The position numbers and the translations under genes are program-made. A stretch of DNA of 64,000 nt, taken from contig NZ_FNFU01000006.1 of NCBI RefSeq assembly GCF_900101115.1, positions 62,001-126,000 on the forward strand. Direction: 5' to 3'. The notes under the pieces were generated by a model. The model worked only from the letters and a program-made list of their open reading frames with translations. It was not told where the DNA came from and did not search any database. Source of the stretch: Cryobacterium psychrotolerans (GTDB taxonomy: Bacteria; Actinomycetota; Actinomycetes; Actinomycetales; Microbacteriaceae). This document shows, one piece after another, positions 24,923 to 34,058 of this stretch. Every line of letters starts with the position of its first letter. Positions within the stretch are counted from its first letter, which is position 1.

Positions 24923-26074
24923 TCAGTGCAGCCGGCGGCCGGCCGCGAACACGGCGTCGACCTCGAAGCCGTCGCCCAGCAGCACGGCGTCGGCCGCGTA
25001 GCCGGGGGCGAGCCGCCCGAGGTCGTGCGCGCGCCCGATCGCCCGGGCCGGGGTCTCGGTCAGGGCGGTCACCGCGTCCTCCAGGGTGACACCCACCTCG
25101 GTCACGGCCCGTCGCAGCGCCGCATCGAGGGTGAGCGTGGACCCCGCGATCGAGCCGCCCCGGTCGGCCCGGGCGACGCCGTCGGTGACGGTCACGGCGA
25201 GCGTGCCGAGCCGGTACCGGCCGTCGGACGACCCCGCCGCGGCCATGGCGTCGGTGATCAGCGCGATCCGCCCGGGCGCGGCGGCGAAGGCGAGCCGCAC
25301 GACCTCGGGATGCACGTGCACCCCGTCGTTGATCACCTCGAGGGTCACCTGCGGCGATCGGGTCGCCGCTGCGACCGGGCCGGGAGCCCGGTGGTGGATG
25401 CCGCGCATTCCGTTGAAGGCATGGGTCAGGATCGACGCGCCGCTGTCGAACGCGGCCATCGCCTCCCTGTAGTCCGCGGCGCTGTGCCCGACCGCAACGG
25501 CGATCCCGGCGCCGACAAGGGTGCGGATCGCGGCGGTCGCGCCGGGCAGTTCGGGGGCGAGCGTGACCTGGCGGATGTGCCCGCGCCCGGCCTCGAGCAG
25601 CCGGTCGATCGACTGCGGGTCCGGCGCGCGCAGCAGGGCGGGATCGTGCGCGCCCCGGAAGGCGTCGTCGAGGAACGGCCCCTCGAGGTGAGCGCCGAGA
25701 ACGAGCGGATTCCGTTCGGTCTCGTCGGCGATCACGGCGAGCCTCGACTCGAGGTCGGCCTGGCTCGCCGTCACGAGCGACAAAACGATCCGGGTGGTGC
25801 CATGACGGTGGTGCAGGCCGAGCGCGGTCTCAATCGCCTCCTCGCCATCCTCGAACGACGCCCCGCCCCCGCCGTGGCAGTGGATGTCGATGAAGCCGGG
25901 GGTGAGCAGGCGGCCGCGGGCATCCGTGGTCGATGCCGGGTCGATGCCGAGCGCGCGCCAGGCGGTGCCGGTGCCGACGGCGGCGACGGTGTCGCCCTCG
26001 AAGGAGACCCAGGCGTCGGCGGTGGTGCTGCCGCCGGAGACGAGACGGGCCGAATGGATGATGTGGGCGCTCAC
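24923..26074 (-). CDS. nagA: N-acetylglucosamine-6-phosphate deacetylase
   Basis: This 383-residue amidohydrolase has GFIDIHCHGGGG (metal-binding HxH), LGAHLEGPFL (metal Glu), VGHSAAD, HAFNGM and LITDAMAAAG (catalytic Asp). It removes acetate from N-acetyl-hexosamine-6-phosphate. The GTG start overlaps the DeoR stop (GTGA), so translation is coupled. Its product feeds NagB, encoded 4 kb away. Confidence 0.95.
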   Translation of the reverse strand: MSAHIIHSARLVSGGSTTADAWVSFEGDTVAAVGTGTAWRALGIDPASTTDARGRLLTPGFIDIHCHGGGGASFEDGEEAIETALGLHHRHGTTRIVLSLVTASQADLESRLAVIADETERNPLVLGAHLEGPFLDDAFRGAHDPALLRAPDPQSIDRLLEAGRGHIRQVTLAPELPGATAAIRTLVGAGIAVAVGHSAADYREAMAAFDSGASILTHAFNGMRGIHHRAPGPVAAATRSPQVTLEVINDGVHVHPEVVRLAFAAAPGRIALITDAMAAAGSSDGRYRLGTLAVTVTDGVARADRGGSIAGSTLTLDAALRRAVTEVGVTLEDAVTALTETPARAIGRAHDLGRLAPGYAADAVLLGDGFEVDAVFAAGRRLH

Positions 26075-26856
26075 GCGACGATCACCTCGAGGCCGCGGTC
26101 GGTGAACGCGGCGACCTGCTCGGGCGTGATGCCGGCGTCGGTGATCAGCGTGCTGAAGATCCCGAGGTCGCCCAGCGTGGCGAAAACCGTGCGGCCGATC
26201 TTGCTGGAGTCGGCGACGATGACGGCCCGGGTGGCCCGGCGCGCCATCAGCGAGTTGACCGCGGCCTCCCGCTCGTCGTGAACGGTCGCCCCGACGGCCG
26301 GATCGATGCCGTTGACGCCGATGAAGGCGATGTCCATGGTGACCTGCTGCAGCACGACGTCGGAGTACGGCCCGACCAGCTCGTAGGAGCGGGAGTGCAC
26401 CACGCCGCCGGTGACGACCGTCTTCACCTGCGGGCGCATGGCCATTTGGGCGGCGATGTTCAGGGCGTTTGTGACGATCGTGAGGTTGGCGTTCGGGGAG
26501 GCCTCCATGATATCGGCGCGGGCGCCGAGCACACTCGCGATCGCCGTGCTCGTCGTGCCCCCGCACAGGCCGACGACGTCGCCGGGGGAGACGAGCGCGC
26601 TGGCGGCCAGGGCGATCTGCTGCTTCTCGGGCGCGTGCTGCTCCTTCTTGTACCGGAGGGGGAGGTCATAGGCGACGGTCTGCCCGATCGCGCCGCCCCT
26701 GGTGCGGGTGAGCAGCTGCTGGGCGGCCAGCGTGTCGAGGTCGCGGCGGGCCGTTGCGGCCGAGACGTCGAGCTGGGTGATGATGTCGTCGACCTCGAGC
26801 TGGCCGGATTCGGCGAGCAGGGCCAGCACGGCGTTGAGTCGCTCGGCGCGGTTCAT
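26071..26856 (-). CDS. DeoR-family transcriptional regulator of amino-sugar genes
   Basis: This 261-residue protein has an N-terminal winged helix (RLNAVLALLAESGQLEVDDI, then DVSAATARRDLDTLA). A C-terminal sugar-phosphate-sensing DeoRC domain follows (GDVVGLCGGTTSTAIA, TNALNIAAQM, TGGVVHSRSYELVGP, DIAFIGVNGID, VADSSKIGR). Such regulators respond to phosphorylated sugars. It sits inside the operon it probably controls. The RATCAC boxes before the operon and before nagB are its likely sites. Confidence 0.93.
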   Translation of the reverse strand: MNRAERLNAVLALLAESGQLEVDDIITQLDVSAATARRDLDTLAAQQLLTRTRGGAIGQTVAYDLPLRYKKEQHAPEKQQIALAASALVSPGDVVGLCGGTTSTAIASVLGARADIMEASPNANLTIVTNALNIAAQMAMRPQVKTVVTGGVVHSRSYELVGPYSDVVLQQVTMDIAFIGVNGIDPAVGATVHDEREAAVNSLMARRATRAVIVADSSKIGRTVFATLGDLGIFSTLITDAGITPEQVAAFTDRGLEVIVA

Positions 26857-26872
26857 GGGTTCCTGTTCTTCC

Positions 26873-27733
26873 TCATGGCTTCTGTAAATCTATCGCCGGT
26901 GAGAGCGAGAACAGCCGCAGCATCCTTGCCGCCTCGCCGGTGAGGGCCGCTCGACCGGCCGCGACGTACTTCCGCGAGTCGACAACGGTCGGATTGGCGC
27001 CCAGGTAGTCGCGGATTGCGGCGGTGAAGAAGCCGTTGAGGTGGGTCGACACGTTGATCTTCGTCATGCCGGCCGAGATCGCGCCGACGATCTGCTCGTC
27101 GGAGACACCGGATGACCCGTGCAGCACGAGCGGCACGGCAACGGCGGCATGCAGCCGGGCGATGAGTTCGAGGTCCAGCGCGGCCACGCGGCTGGTCATC
27201 GCGTGGGACGACCCGACGGCCACGGCGAGGGCGTCGACATTGGTGGCCCGCACGAAGGCGACGGCCTCGTGGGGATCGGTGCGCACCCCGGGCGCGTGGG
27301 CGCCGCCCTTGCCGCCGATCGTGCCCAGCTCGGCTTCCACGTACACGCCGCGCGCGTGGGCGTAGGCGACCACGCGGGCCGTGCTGGCCACATTCTCGTC
27401 GTAGTCCAGGTGCGCCCCGTCGTACATGACCGAACCGAAGCCGAGGTCCACGGCCAGGCAGGCGAGCGCTTCGTCCTCGGCGTGATCGAGGTGCACGGCC
27501 ACGGGCACCGCCGCGGCGCGCGCGATCGCCAGGGTGGCCTCCGCAATCGGCCTCAGCCCGCCGTGGTAGCTCGCGCAGTTCTGCGAGATCTGCAGGATGA
27601 CGGGGAGAGCTGCCTGTTCGGCCGCGGCCACGAGCGCCTCGGCCGTCTCCAGGTGGATGACGTTGAAGGCGCCGATCCCGGTGCCGCCGGTCGCGGCGGA
27701 GCGCATCAGCTCTCGGGTGGGGGTGAGGGTCAT
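26873..27733 (-). CDS. Class II aldolase of the tagatose/fructose-bisphosphate type
   Basis: This 286-residue protein has AVHLDHAEDEA (catalytic Asp and zinc His), MYDGAHLDYDEN, VEAELGTIGG, GSSHAMT and LHGSSGVSDEQI, the class II aldolase (GatY/KbaY-like) blocks. It would split tagatose- or fructose-1,6-bisphosphate into two triose phosphates. Its ATG overlaps the kinase stop. With the PfkB kinase and SIS enzyme this is the lower half of an N-acetylgalactosamine/galactosamine-type route. Confidence 0.9.
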   Translation of the reverse strand: MTLTPTRELMRSAATGGTGIGAFNVIHLETAEALVAAAEQAALPVILQISQNCASYHGGLRPIAEATLAIARAAAVPVAVHLDHAEDEALACLAVDLGFGSVMYDGAHLDYDENVASTARVVAYAHARGVYVEAELGTIGGKGGAHAPGVRTDPHEAVAFVRATNVDALAVAVGSSHAMTSRVAALDLELIARLHAAVAVPLVLHGSSGVSDEQIVGAISAGMTKINVSTHLNGFFTAAIRDYLGANPTVVDSRKYVAAGRAALTGEAARMLRLFSLSPAIDLQKP

Positions 27734-28713
27734 CGGGGTCCTTCGATCGGGATATCGCCGGCTGGGAGTTCGGCGATCTGGAAGTCGGCTGGGAGTTCGT
27801 CGACCTGGATTTCATCGGCCAGCGCGGCGTGGTCGGGGGAGATTTCGCCGGCCAGGGGCATGAGCACGGCCGCGGCCGACCACGCGGTGGCCCGGCGGAT
27901 GATCTGGGCCGGGTCGGTGAGTCCGGTGGCCAGGCAGAACGCGATGGCCGCAACGGCCGCGTCGCCGGCCCCGGTCGGGTTGCCCGGCAGCACGCGGGGC
28001 AGCCGCGCTCGCCAGAGCCGGCCGGGTTCGGCGGCCGTGAGCAGGAGCATGCCCTCTTCGCCGAGCGAGACGAGGACCATCCCGGCGCCGTGCTCGAGCA
28101 GCATCCGCGCGCCGCGCACCGGGTCGGGCTCGCCGGTGGCCTCGGCCAGTTCCTGCCGGTTCGGCTTGAGCGCGGTCGCCCCGGCCCGGGCCGAGGCGAG
28201 GAGCGCGGGGCCGGACGTGTCGATCACGCTTGGCAGGCCGCGGGCGCTCGCCAGGGCCACGAGGTTCGGCAAGAAGTCGACGTCGGCGCCCGGGGGGAGG
28301 CTGCCGGAGCAGACCAGGCAGGTGGCGCCCGGAAGCGCCGCCGCGGTGGCGTCGGCCAGGGCCAGCCATTCGGCCGGGGTGTGGTTCTCGCCGTACTCGT
28401 TGAGGATCGTGGTGCGGCCCTGTCCCTCGTCGACGAGGGCGACCGAGCGGCGGGTGGGCGCGAGCACGGGGACGAGCCGGTGCGGGAGCCCGGAGGCCCG
28501 GAGCTCCGCGGCGAACTCCTCGCCGGAGGCGGCCCCGGCCGGGGAGACGGCCAACACGGGGTGGCCCTGCTGGTGCAGCACCCGGGCGACGTTCAGGCCC
28601 TTCCCGCCGGCGCGCACGGCGGCCGCCGGCACGCGATGCGTTTCGCCGGGGGTGAGCGTGGAGAGGCGGTAGGTGAGGTCGAGGGCCGGATTGGGCGTGA
28701 CCGTGACGATCAT
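27730..28713 (-). CDS. PfkB-family hexose-phosphate kinase (1-PFK / tagatose-6-P kinase type)
   Basis: This 327-residue protein starts MIVTVTPNPALDLTYRL, has RAGGKGLNVARVL and SGSLPPGA, and carries the catalytic GNPTGAGDAAVA near residues 243-254. It phosphorylates a ketohexose phosphate to the bisphosphate used by the neighbouring aldolase. The tail after about residue 295 is repetitive (ELPADFQIAELPAGDIP). It overlaps both neighbours by 4 bp. Confidence 0.92.
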   Translation of the reverse strand: MIVTVTPNPALDLTYRLSTLTPGETHRVPAAAVRAGGKGLNVARVLHQQGHPVLAVSPAGAASGEEFAAELRASGLPHRLVPVLAPTRRSVALVDEGQGRTTILNEYGENHTPAEWLALADATAAALPGATCLVCSGSLPPGADVDFLPNLVALASARGLPSVIDTSGPALLASARAGATALKPNRQELAEATGEPDPVRGARMLLEHGAGMVLVSLGEEGMLLLTAAEPGRLWRARLPRVLPGNPTGAGDAAVAAIAFCLATGLTDPAQIIRRATAWSAAAVLMPLAGEISPDHAALADEIQVDELPADFQIAELPAGDIPIEGPR

Positions 28714-29699
28714 GACGCCTGCCCCGAGCGGTCGGCCGCGGCCCGGGCGCGCAGGGCGGCGCCGATGAGTCCGGCGTTCTCGCCGATCAGGGCCGGCAAC
28801 ACCAGGGGCCGGCGGTGGAAGCTGAGCAGCGCGTCGACCCGTTCGCGGAGGGGGACGAACAGGGCGTCGCCGGCCTCGGCGAGCCCGCCGCCGATGACGA
28901 CGGCCTCCGGGGCCAGGATCGCGGTGACCTGGGCGATGCCGAGCGCGAGCGCGTCGATGGCCTCGTTCCAGATCCTGCGGGCGGCGGGATCGCCGGTCGA
29001 GGCCAGCGCCAGCACCTCCCGGGCTCCGACCGGCTCCTGGCCGGTCGCCTCGGCGTAGCGCCGGCTGATGGCGCCGGCCGAGCCAACGGTTTCGAGGCAT
29101 CCGCGTGCCCCGCAGGCACACCGTGCGCCCCGGGGGTCGACGATCGAGTGCCCGAGCTCGCCGGCGTAACCGCCGGCGACGTGGGCCCGGCCGTTGACGA
29201 CGAGGGACGCGGCGATGCCCGTGCCGACGATGATCACGACGACCGTGCCGAACCCGCGGGCGGCGCCGAGCTGGAATTCGGCTTCGCCGGCGGCGCGCAC
29301 GTCGTGGGAGAACGACGCGGGCAGGTGCAGCCGATCCTCCAGCAGCCGCCGGAACGGCACGTCGTTCCAGTCCAGGTTCACGGACTCTCGCACGATTCCC
29401 TGGTCGTCGTCGACGACGCCCGGCGCGATCAGGCCGATGCCGGCCGGCCGCACGTGCGGAAAGGTGTGCGCGAACTCGGCCAGGAGCTCCTCGACACGCT
29501 CGAGCACGGCTTCGGCGGTCTCGGCGCCGCGGTGCGGCGTGGGCGTGCGGCGCAGACCGAGCATCCGCCCGGACGAGTCGAACAGCGCGGCCTTCATGTC
29601 CGTGCCGCCCACGTCGAACGCGGCGACGGCCGTTCCGGGGCCGAGCGGCTGCGGCCGGTCAGCCTGCTGCGGCCGGTCAGGAGAGGGGATCAGAGTCAC
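28710..29699 (-). CDS. ROK-family sugar kinase
   Basis: This 329-residue protein has a GTG start in a GTGA overlap. It shows the ATP phosphate motif FDVGGTDMKAALFD, a central NLDWNDVP region, ELGHSIVD and the zinc motif CACGARGCLE. It phosphorylates a hexose, most likely N-acetylglucosamine, N-acetylgalactosamine or N-acetylmannosamine, generating the substrate of NagA. It has no DNA-binding domain, so it is a kinase and not a ROK repressor. Confidence 0.92.
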   Translation of the reverse strand: MTLIPSPDRPQQADRPQPLGPGTAVAAFDVGGTDMKAALFDSSGRMLGLRRTPTPHRGAETAEAVLERVEELLAEFAHTFPHVRPAGIGLIAPGVVDDDQGIVRESVNLDWNDVPFRRLLEDRLHLPASFSHDVRAAGEAEFQLGAARGFGTVVVIIVGTGIAASLVVNGRAHVAGGYAGELGHSIVDPRGARCACGARGCLETVGSAGAISRRYAEATGQEPVGAREVLALASTGDPAARRIWNEAIDALALGIAQVTAILAPEAVVIGGGLAEAGDALFVPLRERVDALLSFHRRPLVLPALIGENAGLIGAALRARAAADRSGQAS

Positions 29700-30586
29700 G
29701 AGTCGAGAATGACAGATCGGGTCAGGTTGCGGGGGAGGTCGGGGTTGAGTCCCCTGGCCCGGGCGAGGAGCAGGGCGAGCCTGTGCACCCGCACGAGTTC
29801 GGCCATCGGATCGAGCGCGCTGGACACATAACGCGCGCCGGTCTGCGCCACATCCCGCACGAGGCCGGTGGGCGGCGTCCCCAGCATCCAGACCACACGA
29901 CCCGGGGCCGCGATGCTGATTGGACCGTGGCGGTATTCCATCGCCGGGTAGGACTCGGTCCAGGACTGGGTCGCTTCCCGCATCTTCAGGGCGGCCTCGT
30001 GCGCCAGGCCGACGCTCCAGCCGCGACCGAGGAACGTGTACTGCTCCGCGTTGACCAGGGCGTCGTCCAGGTCGTCGGCGATGGCCAGTTCCGCGTCGGC
30101 GATGGCGCCGCTGAGGTCTTCGCCCAGGGAGGACCGCATCAGCGCCAGGGCGGTCGTGGCGAAACGCGTCTGCACGACCGACTGCTCGTCGGCGAACGGC
30201 AGCGCGATGACCTCGTCCACCTCGTCGACGAGCGGCGAGGAGGTGTCGCCGACGATGCCGATGATGGGCGCCGCGCCGCGGTGGGCGCGCACCAGCTCGA
30301 GCACTTCCGTGGTCGTTCCGGACCGGGTCAGGGCGATGATGGCGTCGTAGTCCCGGTTGACGAAGGCCTCGGATGCCGCGAACGCGTCGGTCACGCCCTG
30401 GCCGCCGGACTCCCGCAGGGCCGCGTAGGACTGGGCCATGAACCAGGAGGTGCCGCAGCCCACGACGGCGACCCGGAGGCCCGGTGCGGGCAGCAACGCC
30501 TGCTCGCGCGTCATCCCGGCTGCACGCGCCCAGGTCTCGGGCTGTGAGGCCAGTTCGACGGCCATGTGTTCGGCGGTCGCGGTCAT
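29696..30586 (-). CDS. SIS-domain sugar isomerase/deaminase (AgaS/GlmS-C-like)
   Basis: This 296-residue protein has two SIS domains: VAVVGCGTSWFMAQ (about 39-52) with ALTRSGTTTEVLEL, and FLGRGWSVGLAHEAALKMRE with YRHGPIS. This is the GlmS isomerase-half architecture, as in AgaS, which deaminates galactosamine-6-phosphate. GAGGAG precedes the ATG at 30586. It is the first gene of a seven-gene overlapping operon ending at cutC. Having this enzyme and NagB in one regulon suggests both galactosamine and glucosamine substrates. Confidence 0.88.
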   Translation of the reverse strand: MTATAEHMAVELASQPETWARAAGMTREQALLPAPGLRVAVVGCGTSWFMAQSYAALRESGGQGVTDAFAASEAFVNRDYDAIIALTRSGTTTEVLELVRAHRGAAPIIGIVGDTSSPLVDEVDEVIALPFADEQSVVQTRFATTALALMRSSLGEDLSGAIADAELAIADDLDDALVNAEQYTFLGRGWSVGLAHEAALKMREATQSWTESYPAMEYRHGPISIAAPGRVVWMLGTPPTGLVRDVAQTGARYVSSALDPMAELVRVHRLALLLARARGLNPDLPRNLTRSVILDS

Positions 30587-30616
30587 CGGGACTCCTCGAA
30601 GGTTGCGGAACAATCT

Positions 30617-30801
30617 GATTTGTGATTGGTAATGACTACAAACCTCCACTAATAATCACTAAAAGTCTATTCTTGATTATTAACGACGTGTAACGATCAC
30701 AAAACATGGATTGATTTGCCCGGCCGAAACCGACAGGCTGTGGCTACTTCTGAATGATAATGATTCATCAGTTGAATAAACGCTCACTATCAATCACAAA
30801 C
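30617..30801. promoter_or_regulatory. Divergent AT-rich control region with repeated RATCAC boxes
   Basis: Between the SIS gene and the ABC importer lie at least four copies of a RATCACWWA element. They are AATCACAAATC on the minus strand (30617-30627), and AATCACTAAAA (30654-30664), GATCACAAAAC (30696-30706) and AATCACAAACG (30792-30802) on the plus strand. TTTGTGATTG at 30619 and CAATCACAAA at 30791 are exact inverted copies. The region is far more AT-rich than its surroundings. It probably serves both operons through the DeoR regulator. Confidence 0.5.
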
Positions 30802-30819
30802 GGTTAGGAACTCACCACG

Positions 30820-32073
30820 ATGAAGAAGTCTCTGCGTATGGGAGGAATCGTCGCCACTGCGGCGCTGGCGGCAGTGTCGCTCGCGGGCTGTGGCTTCGGC
30901 GGCGGCACGGCATCCGATGGAGCCGACGGAAAAGCCACCACCCTGAACCTGCTGGTCCCCAGCTACTCCGACAACACCCAGGGCCTGTGGGAAACCGTCA
31001 TCAAGGACTTCGAAGCGGCCAACAAGGACATCACGGTCGAGCTCGAGGTGCAGTCCTGGGACAACCTCAACGACGTCGTCACCACGAAGGTGCAGGGCAA
31101 CAAGGCCCCCGACATCATGAACGGCGGCCCCTTCGCCGGATTCGCGGCCGATGAGCTGCTCTACCCGATCGAAGACGTCGTCTCGGCCGACACCCTCGGC
31201 GACTTCCAGGACTCGTTCGTCGAGAGCGCATCGGTGGACGGCGTGCAGTACGGAGCACCGCTGCTCGCGTCGGCGCGCGCCCTGTTCGTCAACGAAGACC
31301 TGCTGGCCCAGGCCGGCGTCACGAAGGTTCCCGCGACGTGGGACGAGCTGCTCGCCGCGGCAACGAAGGTGTCCAAGATCGGCGGAGGGGTGGCCGGCTA
31401 CGGACTCCCGCTCGGCTCTGAAGAGGCCCAGGCCGAGAGCGCAATCTGGTTCTACGGCGCAGGCGGCGGCTTCGGTGACGCGACGGAGATCACGGTCGAC
31501 ACCCCGGAGAACCTCAAGGGCGCAGAGTTCATCCAGAAGATGGTCGAAGCCGGCGCAACCCAGCCGGATGCCGGCGCGACCGACCGCAGCCCGCTGATGG
31601 ACGTCTTCGTGCAGGGCAAGATCGGCATGATCATCGGCCTCCCGCCCACCGTGGGCCAGATCGCCGACGGAAACCCGGAGATGAAGTACTCGGTCAACCC
31701 GATCCCGACGATGGACGGCAAGCCGTTCACCCTCGGTGTGGCTGACCACCTGATGGCCTTCCAGAATGACGGCAAGAAGCAGGCCGCCATCACGAAGTTC
31801 CTCGACTTCTTCTACTCGGCAGACCAGTATGTTCCCTGGGTCACGGCCGAGAAGTTCCTCCCCACCACGAAGTCGGGCTCGTCCGCCATGGACAGCAACG
31901 AGGATCTCCTTCCGTTCCTCGAGATGCTGCCGGACGCGCAGTTCTACCCGAGCACCAACCCGAAGTGGGACGCGACGAACGCGGCCTTCAAGAGCCTGGT
32001 CGGCCAGCTCGCCCAGGGTAAGGACGCCCAGGCGGTGCTGTCGGAGATCCAGGCCAAGGCCGACGCCGGCTAG
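30820..32073 (+). CDS. Carbohydrate ABC transporter substrate-binding lipoprotein
   Basis: This 417-residue protein has a lipobox LAGC with Cys24 after a hydrophobic signal. A family 1 extracellular binding-protein fold follows (NLLVPSYSDNTQGLWETVIK, KAPDIMNGGPFAGFA, PATWDELLAAATK, GKIGMIIGLPP). It would be anchored outside the membrane and bind the amino sugar or an oligosaccharide. It leads the importer operon, divergent from the catabolic operon. Confidence 0.93.
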   Translation: MKKSLRMGGIVATAALAAVSLAGCGFGGGTASDGADGKATTLNLLVPSYSDNTQGLWETVIKDFEAANKDITVELEVQSWDNLNDVVTTKVQGNKAPDIMNGGPFAGFAADELLYPIEDVVSADTLGDFQDSFVESASVDGVQYGAPLLASARALFVNEDLLAQAGVTKVPATWDELLAAATKVSKIGGGVAGYGLPLGSEEAQAESAIWFYGAGGGFGDATEITVDTPENLKGAEFIQKMVEAGATQPDAGATDRSPLMDVFVQGKIGMIIGLPPTVGQIADGNPEMKYSVNPIPTMDGKPFTLGVADHLMAFQNDGKKQAAITKFLDFFYSADQYVPWVTAEKFLPTTKSGSSAMDSNEDLLPFLEMLPDAQFYPSTNPKWDATNAAFKSLVGQLAQGKDAQAVLSEIQAKADAG

Positions 32074-32129
32074 CCAGTCCCGCACAACGCACCACGCACA
32101 ACGCATTGCACGACGACGAACGAATACCG

Positions 32130-33125
32130 GTGACTGACGAAATGACCCCTGACGACATGACTCAGAGCATTCACGAAACACCGGTCCCCACGGGGGCGGC
32201 CAACGGCCGTCCCCGCGCGGGGGTCGTGCGAGCACGTGCGGCGGCGGGAACCCGCCTCACCGACCTTTTCTCCGCGCTGCCCTGGATCGGGCCGGCGCTC
32301 ATCCTGATCTTCGGCGTCGTGCTGTTCCCCGCCGTCGTGATGATCTACAACTCCACCCGGGACATCAGCCTGAGCGGCGTCGACAAGGGCTCGGTGGGTT
32401 TCGAGAACTACGAGACCCTGTTCGCCTTCGCGCCGCTCGGCGGGATCATGGTGCGCACCGTGATCTGGGTCTTCGCCGTCGTGACGATCGCGGTGCTCGC
32501 CTCCCTCGCCCTCGCCCAGTTCCTCAACAAGGCGTTCCCCGGCCGCCAGATCGTTCGCATGGCCGTGCTCATCCCCTGGGCCGCGAGCGTCGTGATGACC
32601 ACCCTCGTCGTGTACTACGGGCTCGAGGGGTACATCGGCATCATCAACAAGTTCCTGGTCGACATCAACCTGATCGACGCTCCCTACGGCTGGACCAAGA
32701 ACGCGACCAGCGCGTTCGTCTGGTCGATCGGCATCGCGGTCTTCGTCTCCCTCCCGTTCACGACCTATACGATCCTCGCCGGCCTGGCAACGGTGCCGGC
32801 CGACGTGCTCGAGGCCGCGAAGATGGACGGGGCCGGACGCATCCGCACCTACGTCGCCATTGTGCTGCCGCAGCTGCGCGGGGCGCTGTCGGTGGCGGTT
32901 CTCATCAACATCATCAATGTCTTCAACTCGCTGCCGATCCTGAAGATCATGACGGGGTCGATCCCCGGCTACGACGCAGACACCGTGATGACCATGATCT
33001 TCAAGTACATCCAGAACGAGCACAAGATCGACGTCGCCAGCGCACTCAGCGTGATCGCGTTCCTCATCGTCATCGTGATCGTCGCGATCTACGTGAAGCT
33101 CGTCAAGCCCATGAAGGAGCTGTGA
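32130..33125 (+). CDS. Carbohydrate ABC transporter permease 1 (MalF type)
   Basis: This roughly 331-residue protein has six main membrane helices and the EAA loop LEAAKMDGAGRIRTYVAI, which contacts the ATPase. The start is uncertain: a GTG at 32130 and ATGs at 32142 and 32157 are in frame and none has a clear RBS. All precede a hydrophilic N-terminal tail, so the mature topology is unaffected. It overlaps permease 2 by 4 bp. Confidence 0.9.
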   Translation: MTDEMTPDDMTQSIHETPVPTGAANGRPRAGVVRARAAAGTRLTDLFSALPWIGPALILIFGVVLFPAVVMIYNSTRDISLSGVDKGSVGFENYETLFAFAPLGGIMVRTVIWVFAVVTIAVLASLALAQFLNKAFPGRQIVRMAVLIPWAASVVMTTLVVYYGLEGYIGIINKFLVDINLIDAPYGWTKNATSAFVWSIGIAVFVSLPFTTYTILAGLATVPADVLEAAKMDGAGRIRTYVAIVLPQLRGALSVAVLINIINVFNSLPILKIMTGSIPGYDADTVMTMIFKYIQNEHKIDVASALSVIAFLIVIVIVAIYVKLVKPMKEL

Positions 33126-34015
33126 TTGTGACCGTCATCGCGCAGGCGCCGAATGGCGCCCGGAGGCGCCGGTTCACGGCCGACCAGGTTCCGCTTCGGA
33201 CCATGCTGCTCAGGATGCTCGCCGGGGCCGTGGTCCTGGCCATCTTCGTCATCCCGTACCTGATCATGTTCTTCGGCTCGGTGAAGTCCAAGAGCGAGAT
33301 CCGATCCGTGAACCCCACCTACTTCCCCACCGCGTGGCGCTGGGAGAACTACCTCACCATGTGGTCGACGCCCGAGACGCCGCTCGTGCAGAACCTCGTC
33401 TCGACCATCATCATCGCCGTCTTCGCCACGCTGCTGGTGCTGCTGGTGGCCCTCCCGGCCGCGTATTACACGGCCCGGTTCCACTTCCCGGGGCGGATGG
33501 TGTTCATGTTCCTGGTCATCGTCACGCAGATGCTGCAGCCGGCCGTGCTCACCTCCGGGCTCTTCCGCCAGTTCAGTTTCTTCGGCATCTCGGACACCTG
33601 GCTGGCGATGATCCTGATCAACGCCGCGTTCAACCTCTCCTTCGCCGTGTGGATCATGCACAGCTTCTTCGCCGGGGTGCCGAAGGAGATCGACGAGGCG
33701 GCCCAGATCGACGGGGCAGGGCGCCTCGCGGTGCTCTTCAGGATCAACCTGCCGCTCGTCTGGCCCGGCATCGTGACCGCGATCGTGTTCACCTTCGTCG
33801 CCTGCTGGAACGAGTTCGCGGCGAGCCTGGTGATCATGTCGACCGCGGGCAACCAGCCCCTGGCCGTGGCGCTGACCAAGTTCGTGGGTCAGTACGAAAC
33901 CAGCTGGCACTACGTCTTCGGCGTGTCCGTCGTGGCGATCATCCCCGTCGTCGTGCTGTTCATGCTGATCGAGAAGCGGCTGATCGGCGGCCTGACCGCG
34001 GGCAGCGTCAAGTAG
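33122..34015 (+). CDS. Carbohydrate ABC transporter permease 2 (MalG type)
   Basis: This 297-residue protein starts at a GTG overlapping the previous stop, with AAGGAG just upstream. It has six helices and the EAA loop DEAAQIDGAGRLAVLFRINL. No ATP-binding subunit gene follows. Actinobacterial importers of this type usually share a MsiK-like ATPase encoded elsewhere. Confidence 0.92.
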   Translation: MIVTVIAQAPNGARRRRFTADQVPLRTMLLRMLAGAVVLAIFVIPYLIMFFGSVKSKSEIRSVNPTYFPTAWRWENYLTMWSTPETPLVQNLVSTIIIAVFATLLVLLVALPAAYYTARFHFPGRMVFMFLVIVTQMLQPAVLTSGLFRQFSFFGISDTWLAMILINAAFNLSFAVWIMHSFFAGVPKEIDEAAQIDGAGRLAVLFRINLPLVWPGIVTAIVFTFVACWNEFAASLVIMSTAGNQPLAVALTKFVGQYETSWHYVFGVSVVAIIPVVVLFMLIEKRLIGGLTAGSVK

Positions 34016-34058
34016 CCGCCGACGTAGACTTGCCGGAGTCGACCTGCAAGGAGCCATC

